DNA of 64,000 bases from assembly GCA_024663395.1 (NCBI GenBank), contig JANFAH010000007.1, positions 310,001 to 374,000 on the forward strand. Reading direction: 5' to 3'. Source of the stretch: Pisolithus tinctorius (taxonomy: Eukaryota > Basidiomycota > Agaricomycetes > Boletales > Pisolithaceae). Of the stretch, positions 59,586 to 64,000 are shown piece after piece. The position numbers were made by a program, and so were the translations under genes. The notes under the pieces are model-generated. The model ran no database searches. It was not told the origin of the DNA and saw nothing but the letters and a program-made list of their open reading frames with translations. Positions within the stretch are counted from its first letter, which is position 1. Every line of letters begins with the position of its first letter.

Positions 59586-60996
59586 ATGCTCGACGGCTTT
59601 GACAGTATCACTTCCGCTCTCTTCGCACGTCTCCCGGAACATTTCGTTAGCCATACGTACCACCGCTGACAACTTGAGTGATGATCGATGAAATCTCGAG
59701 AGTCCGAGAGGCTGGACATGACACTGGCAGACTTCGATCGCGATGAGTCACGTGACAAATCAGAAAGACTCCGGCGCTACCCTACATCAATATCGACCAG
59801 CATCCTCCTCACTTTGAGCGGTCTGACAGAGACCATAGCCGAACGTTGCAACGAACGTCTCTACATGAACCCAAACTCAGCATCGGAACACATGGAGCTT
59901 CTTGCCATGCTCCTGGACAGATGTCCGTGAGTGCGAATGATGACATCCTCGTGTTAAACCCTCAGGATCAGTTGTCAATGTCAGTACTACCGTTGAGATC
60001 ATTCCCGGTGACGCCACTTCGTGGTCGCCAGACAGCACAGATCGTGGACCTTATCATCCCTTCTTGTTCATAGATGGTAACCTTGGGGTTCCGCAAAAAG
60101 TGCTGTATGCGCTCTACCCGTATGCAGTCAATGTTTTCAATGTTTTCCGGAGGGCCTGTTTGTCGTCTCGCGAGACCCCTCAAGCGTCCTCCTGTTCCAA
60201 ACCTACGGATCTCTTGGAATCGTCATCAGTAATTCTCCTCGCCAATCCCTCCCATCAGACTGCCCTCAACGCTCGCAAGCGCTTGGTTCGCGAGGGAACG
60301 ATCGATCCAGAGAAAGAATTGCGTTTCACCTCTTCTCTGCTGTCTTGCCAGCACTGCACCAAACACGGTGAGCTTTGGTACCACAGGCGGTGGATGTTCG
60401 CCTTCTCCCAACAGCTTAGTTCTGGAGAAAGTTCTCGTTCTTCATTCCATATTCCTTTAGCCAGTTTGCAGCAGGAGCTGGCTTTGATTGCTCGTGCATG
60501 CGAGCTTTACCCGCGCAATTATTTCGCATGGATGCACAGGTTTATCTGCTTCCGTAGCGTCGTCCGCTGTCATCCGATAGGAGCCCTTTTGAACCAACTT
60601 AGCGACATACTGAACAACGAGATCGATGATATAAAGCGATGGATAGAATGCCATGTCTCGGACTACAGTGCGGTTCACTACCTTATAAACCTCTCCCAGC
60701 TTCTCCTTCAATTCCAGGGATTGAAATGGGGATTGTACCATCATTCGACCTCGCTCGTCCGTGCATATCCATCCCACGAAACTCTTTGGATATATGCCTA
60801 TGCTGCTTGTTTGATGCCTGTGACACATGGCGAGGATCCTGGAGAATTCCTGGAGGGTTTCGTTCGACCATTGGCTCAGCTAAGGTCTACAGACGTGCCC
60901 ACTGATGATGACTCGGCACAGGCATCGCAACATGCCCAGCGATTCCTGGCAAGAAGGGAACTTGGATTGGGAGGGGAGCTTGGGATCGGGTGTTGA
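59586..60996 (+). CDS. Prenyltransferase alpha-subunit repeat protein (PTAR1-like)
   Basis: The main exon starts after an acceptor near 59964 and reads VEIIPGDATSWSPDSTDRG, LFIDGNLGVPQKVLYALYP. It continues with prenyltransferase-alpha (PPTA) repeats: NPSHQTALNARKRLV, ELWYHRRWMFAF, LALIARACELYPRNYFAWMH and a DYSAVHYL motif. It ends LGGELGIGC-stop at 60996. The N-terminus probably begins MLDGFDSITSALFARLPEHF at 59586, joined through one or two introns that I could not settle (59670-59963 contains another open stretch). PTAR1-type proteins are alpha subunits of a Rab/SNARE prenyltransferase; whether this one pairs with a beta subunit is inference. Confidence 0.72.
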
Positions 60997-61610
60997 ATGT
61001 GCACCTTGCGGATAGGGAAATGCAAATTGAGGTACTGTAATAGGATGCATCACTGGTTTGTGCTTGGTGTTTTCACCTCGCAATTGCGATGGTTTCATCC
61101 GCCATGTGTCGCGCAGGAAGTTCCCTCACTCAACGATGGAACCACTCGTGATCGCAAGTATGGATCGATGTAAGGGGTGACTATCACCCATCGCATCGAA
61201 CTATTGTAGCCAACCCTTCGGGCATACCGGCATTTACTTGAGGCTTTCGTGGACGACGACCTCGGCAGCCTTGGTTTGGCACAACAATCTGCTCAAGTGG
61301 GAAGCCATTCAGTGCAGTCACCGCGAGGCCGCCGACTTCGTGAAGTGTTTGGCGGAAAGTGCAGCACTGTGGTTTTCAAGGGAAGGGATAAGTACAATCT
61401 CGTTCCATCGCGGGTGAAGGACGTCGGAAAGATATTATAGACATAGAATTGCTGCAAGGGGAGTGGGCTTTACTCGATGAATGGGATAAGTCAGGGTAAC
61501 CAATCAGATCACGCTCCGTGACATTCATTGTGCGTCTTACAAACGGCACAGTTGGTCCACACTGGGTGTCACTGTGCATACCCATGTACATGGAGCAAGC
61601 AACCCGACCA
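60997..61610. other. Spacer between PTAR1-like gene and oligoribonuclease
   Basis: The two genes converge here. No gene is recognised. A plus-strand frame around 61270-61400 reads HNNLLKWEAIQCSHREAADF, possibly an old relic. Confidence 0.35.
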
Positions 61611-62687
61611 TCAAGGAGATAGCGGTTTACGGAAGATATTCTCTCGATACCAAGTAAGCTCTGCGGAATGTGAGCGACAAGCGACCGATCCGATCTATGG
61701 ATGGACGAACCCTTGATCGAGTGCCTGATGTCATCGAGGGCCCTGTTTTCGTCAATAAACCGAACAACCATAGTTATTGTTGCTCTTACCTATGACTTCC
61801 TCCCGACGCAGACCTCGGAAGCTCGAGGGTTGGGTACCATCTACGACACAATTCCTAACGGACGCTGCAGCTTGGGAGTTAAAGTGGACAATTCAAAGGT
61901 TATACCTTTATGGATGAAACATCTTCGATAGTCGTCAGATTGGCAAAATGGGGGAAGTTATGGGGGTAGTAGATGTGAATGGTCTACCCACCAATAATAC
62001 TAACAACAGTTAAGTCGAAGTCAGGTAGAGGATATCGCATGATAACTTAAACGTACCGGTAATGAAGCCAATCGACAACCTCGGGCATTTCTGCGCTTAG
62101 AAACGTTCGGTCCACATGAACAGAGTTTCCTGCAAGGACTCCGGTCCGCTGTTCTGGTACCCATTTTTTGATGTATTGCAGGACTGCGTTGGAGACGTAA
62201 TCCTTAGTGTATGGAGATGCAAGGCAAGCTCGGGTCAGGCCTGACTTGGTATATTTTTCAGCGCCTTGGGTTCACGGCAGAGAGACTGATTGCATGTACT
62301 ACGTACTTGACCGTGTTGAGTCGTACACCACTCATCCATACTGCCAGTCCAGTGAGCGATACACAACGGAATATTACTGGGAAGGACTCACTTTTCCAAA
62401 GCGGATTTATCAGCTTTGATGACGAACTCGAGGCCATCGTCCACGAGTTCCAAGTTCCCGTTGGTTATAAGGATAGCAATCTCAAGGAGCTTGTCTTTTT
62501 TTGGGTCGAGTCCGGTCATTTCGCAGTCGACCCAGACGATGGGTCCCAGCTGAAAGTTCAGAGGTGCTGGCGTTGCCATGGATGACAGCGTTGGCATTGC
62601 GCGAAATTCTCTTCGCGCGGTTCGGAAGACGTGGCGTTGCGACTGCCCGAACGTCGTGATGAGGTGTCGCGCAGAAAGAAAATGCAT
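61611..62687 (-). CDS. Oligoribonuclease (Rex2/Orn family), mitochondrial-type
   Basis: The minus-strand gene starts MHFLSARHLITTFGQSQRHV, a basic stretch free of acidic residues like a mitochondrial presequence. The DEDD exonuclease core follows: IVWVDCEMTGLDPKKDKLLE (first Asp and Glu), a short exon MDEWCTTQHGQSGLT, YTKDYVSNAVLQYIKKWVPE, GNSVHVDRTFLSAEMPEVVD, IIDVSSIK, WYPTLELP and HRALDDIRHSIK (last His/Asp), ending ELTWYRENIFRKPLSP-stop at 61611. Small exons are joined by about 50-60 bp introns. The enzyme degrades 2-5 nt RNAs in mitochondria or cytosol. An internal Met (MPTLSSMATPAP) could give a cytosolic form. Confidence 0.85.
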
Positions 62688-62882
62688 TAAACAAGGATCT
62701 CGCAAGTCACTGGCACTAATTGTATTTACAGTAACAGTCCCTGGTTTAAAATGGGCTAAGGGGCCCAAAATGCAGTACGTAAAAACTGAGCGACTCCTTT
62801 AATCCCAAGGTCTCAACTGTGTTTCCCAGAATATTCTGCCCAATTAGCAACTGCTTGACCAGTGATCACCAGCAGAAGCCAG

Positions 62883-64000
62883 CTAAGAAATTATGTCCTC
62901 ACCATCGCTGCTGCTTGAGGGCGGTGATTCCTCCCTGACCTTGGCCGTCACTGCGTACGACGATGTTCCATTGCTTTCCAGCGAATCGCAAGTACTAGGA
63001 TCGCGTGCCCTCGAAACGCCCAACGTGACCCGGACCTGACTTGTAGATATCCCAGAGAGATCGACAGCGGAGTGCCGGCAGGTGCTCAATTCAGATATCC
63101 ACGAAGAGGTTTCCCCAACATCGATATGAGTGGTCACATCGTTACTCGAATCCTTCAATAGCTCAACCTTGGAATGATTGACGATAATCCTGCCCAACTG
63201 GTAACGGTATCTGCAATCAGTACATTTTGTCGCTGTGAAAGTCTCCTATGAACTGACCGATATCCACATTGTGCAATATAGCCAACTAAGGACGTGGGTG
63301 TTAGAACTGCCCGCTCGAGCAATGGTAGCTCGCAACGCACCAGTAGAAGACGTTTCCATTCAGAGATGTTTGGATGACACCAGTATTGCAGAGTACCATG
63401 ATGCCCGTCAAAGCTGAACATGTAAGCCTTGCACGATGGCACACATCTAGATACGAGACCTACCTGATATGATCAAGGGGGGAAGTGCGGAATCACGCAA
63501 CACGACACGGCCAAAAGTATCGCGCGTCCACTCCAATGGCAATTCGAGACCTCTCCAAAATATCATGAAGAACATAACTAGATGAGTTGCCATGGTTGTT
63601 GTCCTTGCTCGATCTTAGAGAGCACGCCCATATCACTATGATTAGTGGACTCACGCAAAATAAATGGTGTCGATGTTGGGTTTGAGGACATAACATGTTT
63701 CCGAATGTTTCGTGTTCGGTATGGCTAGCCATGCACTGGCGCCCAGGGACAATAATTGAAGAGAGCAAAATATGGCCAAAACGGATAATATGGAGTAGTT
63801 TCTTTGAAATAAAGCGTAAACTGGACACAGCTCAACTTGCCTTTTTCATTCAGGAGCAGTAATGTCACGTACTTCGATGAATTAATGCACATTCGATGGA
63901 TAACAGAAGAATTTGGACGGTGATGGCTTGGTACACGAACCATGCCTTGCAGTATGAAGGCGGTGTAGACAAGACAGAGGCGATTCGCAGGCTGACATAG
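62883..64000 (-). CDS. Multi-pass membrane protein (DUF6533-like), 5' end beyond the window
   Basis: Reading leftward from the window edge: YCKAWFVYQAITVQILLLSI (hydrophobic), an intron after ECALIHR, then SILSVLAIFCSLQLLSLGAS with further hydrophobic and short exons. It ends in a Ser-rich polar tail (SSDGEDIIS-stop, 62883). The pattern of several helices with a polar C-tail and many small introns resembles the large Agaricomycete families of seven-helix membrane proteins with a DUF6533-type N-terminus. The middle (63.2-63.6 kb) could not be joined with certainty, so this may be decayed. Confidence 0.4.

Overview
The window is nuclear DNA of a filamentous basidiomycete, most likely an Agaricomycete (mushroom or wood-decay fungus). 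The evidence is the gene content (laccase, S53 tripeptidyl peptidases, a large NACHT-WD40 NLR, a Cin1/intersectin-like RhoGEF, a SWR1 remodeller, PPxY arrestin), genes with many introns of about 48-75 bp, and the transposons (tnp2-type DNA element, Helitron, Ty1/copia). No rRNA, tRNA or CRISPR was recognised.

The left part, 1-24.7 kb, is a stack of nested mobile elements. The 3' half of an intersectin-like gene (proline-rich region, WH2, SH3, SH3, DH; minus strand) runs from about 12.3 kb to the left edge. It is split by an intact 7.36-kb tnp2-family DNA transposon (1629-8992; 7-bp target duplication; three multi-exon genes) and by a 1.84-kb solo LTR (9391-11233). To its right lies a decayed Helitron Pif1-type helicase gene. 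This is cut by a solo copia LTR (15230-15515) and a full copia element (15735-23277). The copia element itself holds a second, inverted copy of the 1.8-kb LTR (16801-18617) and a 526-bp solo LTR of another family (21173-21698). Target duplications fix nearly every boundary and give the order of insertion. The copia and Helitron parts are almost free of CpG and carry many CGA-to-TGA stops.

An intact seven-exon NLR gene (24715-29726, minus, about 1564 aa) follows, with a Goodbye-like N-terminus, a NACHT ATPase and 14 nearly identical WD40 repeats. Its WD40 half contains no CpG over about 2.8 kb, whereas the NACHT half has normal CpG. Next come a broken inositol polyphosphate kinase (30.3-31.0 kb) and a second, truncated copy of the intersectin-like gene (31564-34145), which shares a nonsense codon with the first copy.

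From 34.4 kb the sequence is ordinary gene-dense euchromatin: PKA catalytic subunit, SWR1, a Cox14-like small membrane protein, a decayed S53 protease, a four-helix membrane protein, laccase, an arrestin-like trafficking adaptor plus a decayed partial copy, an intact S53 protease, a PTAR1-like prenyltransferase alpha-repeat protein, a mitochondrial-type oligoribonuclease, and part of a multi-pass membrane protein at the right edge. These neighbours are unrelated single genes. The secreted laccase and S53 proteases fit a saprotrophic or wood-decay life style.

Exon models were assembled by hand from splice signals. Where stated, exon lengths were summed and gave an integral number of codons. 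Homology statements rest on recognition of motifs, not on database searches.
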